Shown here one piece after another: positions 48,443 to 58,008 of a DNA stretch of 64,000 nucleotides (the stretch's first letter is position 1; the number at the start of each line of letters is the position of its first letter). The notes under the pieces were generated by a model that was not told the DNA's origin, made no database searches, and worked only from the letters and a program-made list of their open reading frames with translations. Origin of the DNA: Cupriavidus sp. P-10 (GTDB taxonomy: Bacteria > Pseudomonadota > Gammaproteobacteria > Burkholderiales > Burkholderiaceae). The translations under genes were made by a program, and so were the position numbers. Location of the stretch: NCBI RefSeq assembly GCF_003402535.2, contig NZ_AP025173.1, forward strand, positions 62,001 to 126,000. The letters are read 5' to 3'.

Positions 48443-48898
48443 TCAGGAACCCGAAGGCTCTCGCCCACGTGAGGCCTGGAACTCGGCGATGCATTGGATG
48501 GCCTGTTCGCACTGCTCAAGCGAAAGGGCATGGATGCTGGGACTGTCGACTGGAATGCGGAGCGATGCAATCAGCCACTTCATTGCCTTGCCCCTCGCCT
48601 CAAAGGCATTGACACCGTCGCGCCGCATCTTCGCAGTGACCAACGGATCGAGGGCATCGTGCAGTCGGCTCTTCTTTTCGCGCAATGCCGCGTCGGCCAA
48701 TCTTCCAAGCGGGGTGTGTTGCTTGCTTCGCGCACGCACGCCGATCCACGCCTGGCACGGGGAGCAGATCCACACAGGCCCGTGGTCCTCCAAATACGGG
48801 TATGCCTCTTCTCCCACGCGGGCAAGAACCGCCTTCCCGCCGCAGTAATCGCAGAGGGGCTGAGGAGGAGCAGGTATCGGTCGGCCAACACGCATCAA
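48443..48898 (-). CDS. DUF3268-like zinc-binding protein
   Basis: A 151-residue protein. CDYCGGKAVLARVGEEAYPY and VWICSPCQAWIGVRARSK form a four-cysteine zinc site (residues about 16-19 and 44-47), the DUF3268 pattern. HTPLGRLADAALREKKSRLHDALD follows. The family is common on phages and plasmids and its function is not known. It is convergent with dnaE2, with 20 bases between their stops. The start is Met 1 at 48898. Confidence 0.75.
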   Translation of the reverse strand: MMRVGRPIPAPPQPLCDYCGGKAVLARVGEEAYPYLEDHGPVWICSPCQAWIGVRARSKQHTPLGRLADAALREKKSRLHDALDPLVTAKMRRDGVNAFEARGKAMKWLIASLRIPVDSPSIHALSLEQCEQAIQCIAEFQASRGREPSGS

Positions 48899-48958
48899 TG
48901 ACCCTGAGTTGCCAGGAGGTGAGCGATTCTACGACATGGAATCGGGATTCTTCGTTCC

Positions 48959-49435
48959 CTACGCTGCCAACCGGTGCTCGTAGTAGGGCTGGTTCCGGTC
49001 GTCCAGGATTGCATCGAGCGCGGCCAAGTTCTTCGCGTCGGGATTCAACCAGGCTTCCACATGCTCGGGCTTGACTGGCACGATACAACGATCATGCCCT
49101 GCGGCCGACACCTCAGCGGGCGGCTCGTCGGTAATGGCAGCGAAGGAATAGAGATCGGCCTCGCCCTCTCCTCCTTTGCTGATCGACCATAGACACGCCA
49201 CCAACATGTCCTGCTGCGGCTCGGGCCTGAACTCCAAAACCACGCTCTCTTGCTGCTCGCCAGGTGCCAGCTCTCGCTGCTCCATCCGATGCCGTGCGAC
49301 ATTTTCGTAGAAAGCATTGACGATCATGATGCCGTGTCGATAGCCGTATAGCTGTCGCCATGCCTTCTTCAAATTGTCGCGTCTGGCGTTGTTCTGGAAC
49401 CTTGTATCTGTTAGGAATTTTACTAGTCTTTCCAA
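48959..49435 (-). pseudogene. 5'-truncated SRAP/YedK-like gene
   Basis: The 158-residue frame matches the C-terminal part of a YedK/HMCES-type SRAP protein: FQNNARRDNLKKAWRQL, GIMIVNAFYENVARH, LWSISKGGEGEADLYSFAAIT, RCIVPVKPEHVEAWL. The N-terminal catalytic Cys2 region and the first third are missing. The break lies at about 49400-49435, next to the recombinase operon on the opposite strand. YedK covalently caps abasic sites in single-stranded DNA; without Cys2 this copy cannot do so. Confidence 0.7.
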
Positions 49436-49470
49436 GACGAGTAGCCGGTGGGGGCGCGGGGGAGGGAAAA

Positions 49471-49776
49471 ATGGGTCGGAGGGTTGTGGATAACTTCACT
49501 CTCGCGCGCTGGCGAAGACTGGAGGCGGTCGTGGTCCTTCGTGCAGTTGCTGAATACGCCAAGCAGGATGGGCAATTTAGACCACGGCAGAGCCATGGCA
49601 CAACTCGCTGGCACGCGAACGTGGACGGCGTGGACTACGAAATCCTGTGCACGGGACCCCGGTTCCTAGATACACGTGCGAACCGAGGCGGTGGAGGTGC
49701 GGTCGATCTGGTAATGCACCTGATGCGGCTCGACTTCAAGCGCGCCGTAGCAGTGTTGAAGGCCAAGCAGCTCTGA
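49471..49776 (+). CDS. Primase-like N-terminal zinc-free fragment (DUF3991-like)
   Basis: A 101-residue protein starting MGRRVVDNFTLARWRRLEAV with GGAGGGAAAA before it. AVAEYAKQDGQFRPRQSHGTTRW, VDYEILCTGPRFLDTRANRGGGG and AVDLVMHLMRLDFKRAVAVL match the small module found at the N-terminus of DUF3991/toprim primase-like proteins on mobile elements. It lacks a polymerase domain. Its stop overlaps the first recombinase start (TGATG), so it belongs to that operon. Confidence 0.65.
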   Translation: MGRRVVDNFTLARWRRLEAVVVLRAVAEYAKQDGQFRPRQSHGTTRWHANVDGVDYEILCTGPRFLDTRANRGGGGAVDLVMHLMRLDFKRAVAVLKAKQL

Positions 49777-50939
49777 TGCGTCTTGTCGCATCGACTGAGG
49801 ATCTTGTTATGGGCGGGCGGCCCTACCCCGGCTTCCCAATCCTCCTATGGGACAGCATGGAGAGCTGCGCGGAAGCCAACGAATTCCTGCGCCACTACCT
49901 GCTCCGCGGTGCTATCGGCTCGCGTAATTCTTGGGAACCGACAGGGCGTTCTCTTTACGACTACTTCAGCTTCCTTCAGGCGCACGACCTGCGTTGGGAC
50001 GACGTAGATCGCGGAGAGAAAAAAACGCTGCTCGCCGCCTATCGAGACTACTGCTTCAAAACTGCGGGTCTCCAACGCAATACTGTACGGAACCGTCTCT
50101 TATACGTGTGCGAGTTCTATTCCTTCGCACAGCAGAGGGGCTGGATCAAGCAGCTTCCTTTTGGCTATGAGACGCGACGAACGATGCGTACGGGGGGCTT
50201 TCTCGCGCATGCCGATGGAAGTGGCGGAACGAAAGCCGTGCGCGATGTGATGCCGAGGGCTCGCAAGGACCTGCCTCAATATCTCACCCTCACACAAGTC
50301 CATGCCCTATTGACTGCAGCCGCTAACCCTCATCATCGCATGATTATTAGGCTTGCCGTGGGCTCTGGCCTGCGCCGGGAGGAACTGGCCTCCTTCCCGC
50401 GCGCCTATGTCTTCGATCCAGACCTTGCCGGACGGCCAGAGCGCAACATCCGTGTCCACCTTGATCCTGAGGATGGCCAAGGGATGCAGACCAAAGGCAA
50501 CAAGCCGCGCTCAATCTACATCGGCCGGCGGCTGATGAAGGACCTGAACCACTACGCAATCCATGAGCGCGGCCTGCGCTCCTCGCTAAGCGGGGCGCCG
50601 CAAAAGGCGCTGTTCCTCAATCAGTTCGGCGAGCGGTTTACGGACGATGGAAAAAGTCTGAATCGTATTATCAAGGAGATCGGCAGGAAGGCCGGCGTTC
50701 GCGTGTGGGCTCACCTTCTGCGCCATACGTACGCGACTCACACCCTCGTCTCGCTCCAGCGGGTCCGCGACCGAAGCCGAATCGAACCCCTGGTGTTTCT
50801 GAAGCAGCAGTTGGGCCACGCCTCAGTGCAGACCACGATGGTGTACCTGCATCTGGTCAATGAATTGGCTGACGAGGCTGTGCTGGCGTACGACGACGAA
50901 CTCAATGACCTGGCGGATGCGCTGAATGGGCAAGCGTAA
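49776..50939 (+). CDS. Tyrosine recombinase 1
   Basis: A 387-residue protein with all expected catalytic residues: R in VGSGLRREELA, HxxR in AHLLRHTYATH, a GH in QLGHASVQTT, and Y in TTMVYLHLV. Core-binding domain residues about 65-150 precede it. The start MRLVASTEDLVMGG overlaps the stop of the primase-like gene. It is the first of three recombinases with overlapping ends, like the TnpA/TnpB/TnpC or trio-type elements. It probably performs strand exchange of the element. Confidence 0.85.
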   Translation: MRLVASTEDLVMGGRPYPGFPILLWDSMESCAEANEFLRHYLLRGAIGSRNSWEPTGRSLYDYFSFLQAHDLRWDDVDRGEKKTLLAAYRDYCFKTAGLQRNTVRNRLLYVCEFYSFAQQRGWIKQLPFGYETRRTMRTGGFLAHADGSGGTKAVRDVMPRARKDLPQYLTLTQVHALLTAAANPHHRMIIRLAVGSGLRREELASFPRAYVFDPDLAGRPERNIRVHLDPEDGQGMQTKGNKPRSIYIGRRLMKDLNHYAIHERGLRSSLSGAPQKALFLNQFGERFTDDGKSLNRIIKEIGRKAGVRVWAHLLRHTYATHTLVSLQRVRDRSRIEPLVFLKQQLGHASVQTTMVYLHLVNELADEAVLAYDDELNDLADALNGQA

Positions 50940-52602
50940 GACCTTCTTCAAGACGGATCTGACAATTCCTCAGATAGAGCATGAGCGCGATGCTGAGGGG
51001 AGGATCGTCATCACCGCGGCAGCAATGCCTCCGAGCTGCACTGAAGTGAGATTCGGACGGAACACCACCAGGCTCCGGACATTCGAGTTCGCCCCTTGGT
51101 ACGGCGTCGGCATTGACCCGATCACCTATGCCTGTCAGCGGCAGGTTGAGCGCTTCCTCGGCAAGCAGGACTCAGACGTCCAGGTGACGACTGTCGTGGG
51201 CTACTGCAAACTAGGCCTCGCGAGATTTTTGACGCACCTAACCATGCTCGGCACCGCAAACGGCCGACCGATGCGCCTGACCGACATCACCCGCGACACC
51301 ATAGATAGCTACCTGCTCTTTCTCCGAGACCAAGGCATCGCCACGGACTCGCAGCGAACGGCGTACAGCTATACCAAGTCCGTCTTGCAGGCCTTGGGAC
51401 GGCGAGGACTGGTCCACGTGATCGAACGCGGCAGTGAAGCCACGTTCCCCAGCAACCCCTTCCCCGGCTCGACACGCGGAGGCAAAGGGGAGCGCCCGCT
51501 ATCTGCCACCGAGAAGAAGGCCTTCACGCTTGCCGTGAGGACGGCGGTGCAGCCACTGTTTGGAGAGGACGCAGAACCCACGGCAACACTAGCAGCCTAT
51601 GCCCTGCTGGTCGTAGCCTTGCACACGGGTCGGAACACCACGCCATTGCTAGAGATGCCGATGAACTGCCTGCGCGCGCATCCAAAGGAAGGAATAGAGT
51701 TTCTGGTCGTGTTCAAGCGCCGAGGTTACTCCTCCACCAAGGTGGCGCTGCGCGCATCCAATTCCGTGATGCGTGTTGTGGAATCTACGCCGACACTGCG
51801 CTCCACGGTAGCTGGGTTGATTCGCCGCGTTCTTGCGCTGACGGCTGGCCTGCGCCGTGAGGCGCCGGAAGACATTCGTGATCGAGTATGGCTGTATCGA
51901 CGAAGTAGGGACAGTGAAAGTCGCGTCAGCGCACTGACGCACGGCACCCTCGAAGAGGCAATCAAAAAGCTGGTCAGGACGTACGACCTCCGGGGCGATG
52001 ACGGCGAGCCGATGCGGATCAACGTCAGCCGGCTGCGCAAGACCTTCGTCAACCGCGTGTACGAGATTCTGGACGGCGATGTCGTCGCCACCGCGACCGC
52101 GGCTGGGAACTCACTCGTCGTCACCATGCGCAACTACCTGCGACCTAGCGAAGATGCCCGCAAAAACTGGCGCTTCATGGGCCTGGTGCTGGTCGAGGAG
52201 CTTTTGACAAACACCCTCGGTGCCACTGAACGAACGCCGGTTGGCCGGTGCTCGGACACCACCGCCGGCGAGTATGCCCCAAAACGAAACGGCGACCTTT
52301 GCCAAAGCTTTCTGAACTGTCTTCGCTGCCGCAACTACGTCGTCACCGGCGATGACCTATGGCGGTTGTTCTCGTTTTACTTTCGGATCTTGCGCGAGCG
52401 CCCGCGCGTGGATAAGCGCCGCTGGGACCACCACCTTGCCCACATCCCTCGTCTGATCGACCGCGACGTCATCCAAGCCGGCCTTCGCCGCAAGTTGTTC
52501 AAGCCTGAGCAGGTGAATGCCGCCCGAGAACGGGCACGACACGATCCTCACCCCCTCTGGGCCAGCCCCACAATCATCAACGAATTGAATTCACTGGCGT
52601 GA
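50926..52602 (+). CDS. Tyrosine recombinase 2
   Basis: A 558-residue protein starting MGKRKTFFKTDLTIPQIEHE, overlapping gene 1 by 14 bases. It has an integrase fold with Arg in ALHTGRNTTPLLEMP, the box VSRLRKTFVNRVYE (H replaced by S), and a C-terminal SLVVTMRNYL with Tyr. A Cys-rich region (CQSFLNCLRCRNYVV) lies after residue 460. Longer than most integrases, it matches the large second or third recombinases of such trios. It is likely part of a complex with genes 1 and 3. Confidence 0.78.
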   Translation: MGKRKTFFKTDLTIPQIEHERDAEGRIVITAAAMPPSCTEVRFGRNTTRLRTFEFAPWYGVGIDPITYACQRQVERFLGKQDSDVQVTTVVGYCKLGLARFLTHLTMLGTANGRPMRLTDITRDTIDSYLLFLRDQGIATDSQRTAYSYTKSVLQALGRRGLVHVIERGSEATFPSNPFPGSTRGGKGERPLSATEKKAFTLAVRTAVQPLFGEDAEPTATLAAYALLVVALHTGRNTTPLLEMPMNCLRAHPKEGIEFLVVFKRRGYSSTKVALRASNSVMRVVESTPTLRSTVAGLIRRVLALTAGLRREAPEDIRDRVWLYRRSRDSESRVSALTHGTLEEAIKKLVRTYDLRGDDGEPMRINVSRLRKTFVNRVYEILDGDVVATATAAGNSLVVTMRNYLRPSEDARKNWRFMGLVLVEELLTNTLGATERTPVGRCSDTTAGEYAPKRNGDLCQSFLNCLRCRNYVVTGDDLWRLFSFYFRILRERPRVDKRRWDHHLAHIPRLIDRDVIQAGLRRKLFKPEQVNAARERARHDPHPLWASPTIINELNSLA

Positions 52603-54476
52603 TGTCCCTAGCCAGAAGAGCGCTGGACCAGGAGCCTGTCGGCCAGCCAATCCTTGATCAGGACAACCTCGCCGCCACCATCATCTCGACTTGCACGATC
52701 AACGGCAAGGTGGTCATCCTCAGCCGGTACGGCGACCCAAAGTGGCGGCTCGTCGGGCAGCCTACGAACAAGGGAGCGTCGGAACAGTACGTAGACTTCA
52801 ACGCCATACCCGCGGGCTGGCGGGCCACGATGAAGGCGATCTTGTGGCACTACATGCGCCGCGGACGCGAGGGAAAGAAAAGGCCGTCGCCTCGCGCCGT
52901 GACGAAGCTCCTTGTGGACGCCAAGTCATTCCTGCAGCACTTGGTGCGATTGAACATCACTAGGCTGGCCGATGTCACGCCCTTCGCGTGCTCGCTGTTC
53001 GTTGACTTCTGCAGACAGCATCGCCAGCGGCAAGGTTCCGCCAGAGCGGGAGAACTGCTGAAAGCCTCCTCGCTTGGACAGCTATACGGCGCTGTCGAGG
53101 CGCTCCATGAGTTGAGTCAGTACACGAGGGATGTAATGCCTGACCATCCTTGGGCCGGCACGTCGGCCACCCACTTGGCCGGTCTGACCGGTCAAGGAAC
53201 GGGGTTTCGGGGAGGCAAGACCCCGCTTATGCCGGACGATGTGTTCACCACTCTCTTTCAGCGCGCCTGGTCATTGGTTGAAGCAGCCGATGATCTTCTT
53301 GATGTCCGCGATGAGATCTTGATCCTGCGGCAGGCGGCCGGCGGGAAGACACCGGCCGAGGGTATTTTCGTCCGAAGTCGGGGCTGGGCGGACATGTGGG
53401 AGTTCAACAAGGCGGTGATCGAACTGCGCACCGCCTGCTACATCGTCGTGGCGAGCCTTTCCGGGTGCCGCAACCATGAACTCGGCTTTGTCCAAAGGGG
53501 AGCCTGCTACGCCACGGAGGCGGCCGCAGACGACAAGGGTGAGCCCCGGACTTACAACTGGATGCGTTCGCAATCCACCAAGACAGGCGAAGGCCGCGCA
53601 GAGTGGATGGTTCCTGAGGCGGTTGTGACTGCGCTGAAGGTGATGGAGCGGTGGTCTGCTCCCTATCGGGCCGTGATCGAGGCCGAGATCGAAGCTCTTC
53701 GTTCGCAGAACCCCCTGGACCCTGAGCTTGCCGAGGCGCAACTGCATATGAACGCCGTCTTCGTGGCCATGACGCCGAACAGAGGCAACCAGGTGCGCAC
53801 GATGTCACTAGGGGCGTGGAACAAGGCGTTGAAATCGTTTGCGCAGAATTGCGGCTTGGATTGGGACTTGGCCAGCCATCACTTTCGCCGGAAGTTCGCA
53901 AGCTATGCCGCCCGGAGTCAGTTCGGAGACCTGCGGTACTTACGATCACACTTCAAGCATTGGTCGATGGACATGACGCTAGGCTACGCTCTCAACGAGT
54001 CACAGGAGATTGCCCTCTACGCCGAGATCCAGACTGAACTCGACGACATCAAGAATGAAGTCGTGGAAGGCTGGCTGCGACCCGGCACCGCCCTAGCCGG
54101 TGGATACGGTCGAAATATCGTGTCCTGGCGGGGCGGCCAGGCCGTGACCATTTTCAAAGACCACCGCCAGATGGTTCGGTCGTTGGCGGAAAGTACGTCC
54201 ATCCGCAGCAACGGGCATGCGTGGTGCACAGCCGACGATAACCGGTGTGTCGGCAATGATCTAGAGCGCACGCGTTGCAGCGGCTGCAATAACGCGGTCA
54301 TCGGGCCAGAGTACGCTCCGCTCTATCGGGGCCTCCATGATCATCTGCAGGAGGTGCTAGCCTGTGATGACATCGGCGAAGGCGGACGAAATCTGGTCCG
54401 CCGAGACATGCAGCGTTGTCGCGATGTGTTGGTGACCCTGAGTCAGGGGGACAATTCGGAGTCTGCCGCGCCATGA
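52602..54476 (+). CDS. Tyrosine recombinase 3
   Basis: A 624-residue protein starting MSLARRALDQEPVGQPILDQ, whose ATG overlaps the stop of gene 2. Integrase residues are recognisable: R in VASLSGCRNHELG, HxxR-type in SHHFRRKFASYA, HW in LRSHFKHWSMDM and Y in TLGYALN. A C-terminal Cys cluster (AWCTADDNRCVGN, RCSGCNN) may bind zinc. Its stop overlaps the start of the next small gene. Confidence 0.78.
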   Translation: MSLARRALDQEPVGQPILDQDNLAATIISTCTINGKVVILSRYGDPKWRLVGQPTNKGASEQYVDFNAIPAGWRATMKAILWHYMRRGREGKKRPSPRAVTKLLVDAKSFLQHLVRLNITRLADVTPFACSLFVDFCRQHRQRQGSARAGELLKASSLGQLYGAVEALHELSQYTRDVMPDHPWAGTSATHLAGLTGQGTGFRGGKTPLMPDDVFTTLFQRAWSLVEAADDLLDVRDEILILRQAAGGKTPAEGIFVRSRGWADMWEFNKAVIELRTACYIVVASLSGCRNHELGFVQRGACYATEAAADDKGEPRTYNWMRSQSTKTGEGRAEWMVPEAVVTALKVMERWSAPYRAVIEAEIEALRSQNPLDPELAEAQLHMNAVFVAMTPNRGNQVRTMSLGAWNKALKSFAQNCGLDWDLASHHFRRKFASYAARSQFGDLRYLRSHFKHWSMDMTLGYALNESQEIALYAEIQTELDDIKNEVVEGWLRPGTALAGGYGRNIVSWRGGQAVTIFKDHRQMVRSLAESTSIRSNGHAWCTADDNRCVGNDLERTRCSGCNNAVIGPEYAPLYRGLHDHLQEVLACDDIGEGGRNLVRRDMQRCRDVLVTLSQGDNSESAAP

Positions 54477-54886
54477 GCAAACAACGCAAGCCAGCAGATC
54501 AGCGCGAGAAGGATCTACGCCTGGCGATGTTTCGAATCCAGCAAGGTCGTGCTCGCCACACCAAGGCGAAGAAGCTTACCATCAGCGCAGTTGCCGAAGA
54601 GGCTGGGGTGACCGGTCCGCTCATCCACAACCACTACCCCAAGATCGCTGAAGCCATTCGACTAGCCCAAGGTCGCGACAGTCGCGCTCAGCGCAACGCA
54701 AAGCAACTGGAGCTAAAGGCGGCACGTGACAAAACTCGTGAGCTTCGGCAGGAGATTGCAAACCTCCGCTCGGATGTGAGTCGGCTGGCATCGATCAACG
54801 AGGTATTGCTCGCTGAGAATGCCATGCTACGGTCGCGGCTGGGCGATTCCGACGTGGTGCCGATGGTCAAGCGACGTCAAAACTGA
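54473..54886 (+). CDS. Small HTH/coiled-coil protein of the recombinase operon
   Basis: A 137-residue protein starting MSKQRKPADQREKDLRLAMF. A TetR-like helix-turn-helix (LTISAVAEEAGVTGPLIHNHYPKIAEAIR, about residues 38-66) is followed by a long coiled coil (AARDKTRELRQEIANLRSDV...NEVLLAENAMLRSRL). Its position and size match the TnpC-type partner in Tn554-like elements, which affects insertion orientation. ATGA overlap with gene 3. Confidence 0.7.
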   Translation: MSKQRKPADQREKDLRLAMFRIQQGRARHTKAKKLTISAVAEEAGVTGPLIHNHYPKIAEAIRLAQGRDSRAQRNAKQLELKAARDKTRELRQEIANLRSDVSRLASINEVLLAENAMLRSRLGDSDVVPMVKRRQN

Positions 54887-55188
54887 CGCCCACGGCTTCG
54901 CAGGCTGATCATGCCGCTACGAAACCATACCAAGCGCGGAACAGACTCCGATAATTGTTGGTCCGGATACCAATTCACAGACATCGCCGTTTGTGCCGTT
55001 GGCGGAAGTCGCTTTCCGGCCATGAAGAGCCGTTCGATTTTTCATACCGAGCGTCCGCTGCCGATCGCGATGCGGCCGCAGAGAGAGCCGTCTATCAGCA
55101 CAAGCTGAATTGTAGGCTCCGCTGTACCCTCGGCCGTAGGTGTCAGTGAGAGACGGTCGACGACTGGCGCTCGCCAACTGCAAATGCC
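54887..55188. other. Gap between recombinase operon and the decarboxylase gene
   Basis: About 300 bases without a supported gene. The right end of the recombinase element should lie here or within the next gene. No terminal repeat or N-terminal YedK piece was found. Confidence 0.4.
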
Positions 55189-56844
55189 TCACGCGTCCGG
55201 CGCCACCGCCAGTGCCATCAGCGGCGCCATGCATGGGCTGGCCGCCGCCAGCGCGCGCTGTTCGTCGAGGATGTCCTGCAGGATGGCATGCGTCGTATCC
55301 GGGTTGGCCAGCACCACGCGGAAAACGGCAATCGGGCGGCCACTCCACTGTGTCGACGTCAACTGCGTGCGCGATACGAATGAGCGGCCGGCATCGCGCT
55401 GCATTTCCTGAATGCTGATGGTCAGCGCATCCAGCGCGTCCAGCATCTTCTCGCGCCTGCCGGCCGAAGCGGTTGCCAGCGCGGCACGCACGGTCTCGGG
55501 CACATGGCGATAGGTCAGGATGCAAAGCTGCGGGTGGCTGTCGAGCTCGAAATCCGGCTGCTGCACTATCAGGGATGCAAAGTAGCGGGCGTTATCGATG
55601 CTACGTTCGATCAACTGCGCCAACCCCTTGCGACCGAGCAGATGAAAGTTCGCATAGAGCATGATCGCCGCCGCGCCGCGCGATCCTTCGAGCGTATGGC
55701 GCCCCAGGTCCACCGAGCCCTTGCGCACGATGTAGTTCGCATGCTGGATGATGTCCTGCGTCCACGCCGCGTGCCGGAACAGCACCATGCCGGCGCCCAT
55801 CGGCACGTAGAACTGCTTGTGCGCATCGATGACGACGGAATCGGCACGCTCGATGCCCGCGAAGCGCCAGCGCTCGCGCTCCGACAGCAGTGTTGCGCCG
55901 CCCCATGCGGCATCCACGTGGAAATGGCAGCCGGCCTCCTGAGCAACATCCGCGATCGCGTCGAGCGGATCGACCGCGCCCGTCTCGGTCGTCCCCGCTA
56001 TGCCGACGATCGCCATCGGCCGGATGTTGCGCTGCTGCAGGTCACGCATGGTATCGCGCAGCAGGTCGATGCGCATGCGACCGTCTGCATCGACCCCGAC
56101 CGGCACGAGATTGTCGCGCCCGATGCCAAGGACATCGGCTGCCTTTCGCAACGAGTAGTGCCCGCGCTCTGAGACGACGACCGCAAGCCCGTCATGGCCG
56201 TAATGGCGCAGCGCAGCCACCAGTCCGGCGCGATGGATGCCGGCGAAGCCATCACGCGCGCCCAGCAAGTTGTTGCGGCTCGCCCATAGCGCGGTGAGGT
56301 TGGCAACCGTGCCGCCGGAGCAGATCGCGCCGAGCGCGTGGTCGGCATCGTGCAACCATCTCGCATAGAACGCGGTGTCCTGGGCAAACACCAGCTTGTG
56401 CAGCATGCCGATGACCTTGCGCTCAAGCCCAGTCAGCGCGCCGGACGTCTCGAGCTTCACGACGTTCTGGTTCAGCGCTGCCACCACCTTGGCCAGCGAG
56501 GGCATGAACGACGGCAGCGACGACGTCATGTGTCCGACGAACGTGGGCGATGCCACGGGCATCACGTGCCGAAACACGTCGTTGAGCAGATGATCGGCAT
56601 GCGCTTGCGGCGATGTCGGCGTCTCGGGCAGCTCAACCGACGCGAATACAGCCTCGCGTGTAGCGCACGCGCCAACCGGATCAAAATGCTCACCCGCAAA
56701 GAAATCCGCCGGATGCTCGGCGATCCATCGCTCGAGCGATTCGAATGCACCCCGATCCGCGTCGAACCAGCGCAAGGGGCAGTCGTCGCCCCCGTCCGTG
56801 CTTTGTGAGGTCCCTTCGCGAGAGATGTCCGGCTTCATTTGCAT
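55189..56844 (-). CDS. panP: PLP-dependent decarboxylase, PanP-like
   Basis: A 551-residue group II decarboxylase. The N-terminal VASPTFVGHMTSSLPSFMPSL and ALNQNVVKLETSGALTGLERKV match PanP-type aspartate 1-decarboxylases. The cofactor site includes HVDAAWGGATLLS and the lysine in VVIDAHKQFYVPMGAG. It may make beta-alanine from aspartate or act on another amino acid. The start is MQMKPDISREG (56844) or MKPD (56838). LysR lies 44 bases upstream on the same strand. It is on the minus strand, convergent with the recombinase operon. Confidence 0.82.
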   Translation of the reverse strand: MQMKPDISREGTSQSTDGGDDCPLRWFDADRGAFESLERWIAEHPADFFAGEHFDPVGACATREAVFASVELPETPTSPQAHADHLLNDVFRHVMPVASPTFVGHMTSSLPSFMPSLAKVVAALNQNVVKLETSGALTGLERKVIGMLHKLVFAQDTAFYARWLHDADHALGAICSGGTVANLTALWASRNNLLGARDGFAGIHRAGLVAALRHYGHDGLAVVVSERGHYSLRKAADVLGIGRDNLVPVGVDADGRMRIDLLRDTMRDLQQRNIRPMAIVGIAGTTETGAVDPLDAIADVAQEAGCHFHVDAAWGGATLLSERERWRFAGIERADSVVIDAHKQFYVPMGAGMVLFRHAAWTQDIIQHANYIVRKGSVDLGRHTLEGSRGAAAIMLYANFHLLGRKGLAQLIERSIDNARYFASLIVQQPDFELDSHPQLCILTYRHVPETVRAALATASAGRREKMLDALDALTISIQEMQRDAGRSFVSRTQLTSTQWSGRPIAVFRVVLANPDTTHAILQDILDEQRALAAASPCMAPLMALAVAPDA

Positions 56845-56888
56845 TACCCAATGTTGATCGGTACCAGATCCAGGTGTCGCAGGACCTC

Positions 56889-57818
56889 TCAAGTTGAGAC
56901 CTCGAGGCCACGTCCGGTCGACTCCGGTCCCCCGAATTGCGCAATCTCACGGACAAGCTGCATGACGGTGCGGCACGCTAGCGTGAGTTCACCATGGCGC
57001 GACATGGCCAACGCAATATGGCGGGTGATCTGCGGATTGATGATCTTCGATGCCTGCAAGCGGCAATCCCGGCCGGCGTTGGAAATCGCATACGGCCCCA
57101 GCAGCGCGTACATGCCCCCGTCGGCGACGATATGGGTCTGCAGGCTTAGCGAATCGGCCTCCACTGCGACATTCAGCGCAACACCATGCTCCAGTGCCAA
57201 TTGATCCAATCGGTCGCGCCAGCTATTGGGTCGGCAGAACATTACCAGGGGAAGGTTGTGCAGCGCGGAAAACTGTACGGTGGGGTTGGCGGTCACGCGG
57301 TCTCCCTCGGCGCCCACAAGGTAGGTCACAGTTTCGACTAAGTACACGTCGCCGTGCTTTGGCATCGGACTATGGCGGAACAGAATAGCCAGATCGACGT
57401 GTCCAGCTTCCAGCCAGTTCTCCAGTTGCGCGCCTTGCCCCTCGCGAACACTGAGTTGCACCAGGGGGTAGCGCTCCTTCAAGCGGTAATAAAGCGTGCT
57501 GACCAGTGGATGCGCCATGGAAGGCAGGATTCCGATGCGAACTGTGCCGATAGGCTTGCCTGAGGTCGAGTGGATGTCGTTGACCAGTTGGTCCGTGCCT
57601 GCCACCCACGCCCGGACCTTGGGCGCCACGCGCTCTCCGAATTCGGTAAGCACCACCCCGCGACCCGTGCGCTGGAATAGACGCCCCCCGCACTCCTGCT
57701 CAAGTTCATTGAGTTGGCGGCTGATGTGGGGCTGACTCGTGCCATAGGACTGAGCCACCTTGCTCAGACTGCCCAGGTCGGCAGCCGCCAGGAACAGTTT
57801 CCATGCGGAGTAGTTCAT
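56889..57818 (-). CDS. LysR-family transcriptional regulator
   Basis: A 309-residue protein. The N-terminal winged helix (residues 1-65): KLFLAAADLGSLSKVAQSYGTSQPHISRQLNELEQ. The substrate-binding domain spans about 90-300 (IGTVRIGILPSMAHPLVST). It is divergent from the DapA-like gene with a candidate box between them, so it likely controls the DapA-MFS-porin-Bug genes and perhaps panP. The inducer is unknown. Confidence 0.9.
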   Translation of the reverse strand: MNYSAWKLFLAAADLGSLSKVAQSYGTSQPHISRQLNELEQECGGRLFQRTGRGVVLTEFGERVAPKVRAWVAGTDQLVNDIHSTSGKPIGTVRIGILPSMAHPLVSTLYYRLKERYPLVQLSVREGQGAQLENWLEAGHVDLAILFRHSPMPKHGDVYLVETVTYLVGAEGDRVTANPTVQFSALHNLPLVMFCRPNSWRDRLDQLALEHGVALNVAVEADSLSLQTHIVADGGMYALLGPYAISNAGRDCRLQASKIINPQITRHIALAMSRHGELTLACRTVMQLVREIAQFGGPESTGRGLEVST

Positions 57819-57839
57819 CGCTTGCCTTGGCTTCCATGC

Positions 57840-57856
57840 TATACGGAATCAGTATA
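57840..57856. promoter_or_regulatory. LysR-type binding site
   Basis: TATAC-N7-GTATA, a perfect T-N11-A inverted repeat, lies 22 bases before the LysR start and 153 bases before the DapA-like start. It is the expected place for LysR autoregulation and activation. Confidence 0.6.
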
Positions 57857-58008
57857 TCTGAAATATCCAGCATGGCACTTCCGGTATGCCATGGCGACTC
57901 CTAGACTGCCTCACATGCCCGCCGCCGTTATGGAGACACTAGCAGCGGCAGGCTCTCCGGGCAAAGCATCCGGCACCCGGTGAACCCCATACTCATACAG
58001 GAAGTGAC

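Noticed and set aside
54917..55525. 202-codon minus-strand frame across the decarboxylase 3' end
   Set aside because: A shadow of the PanP-like gene in another frame; no ribosome binding site or domain.
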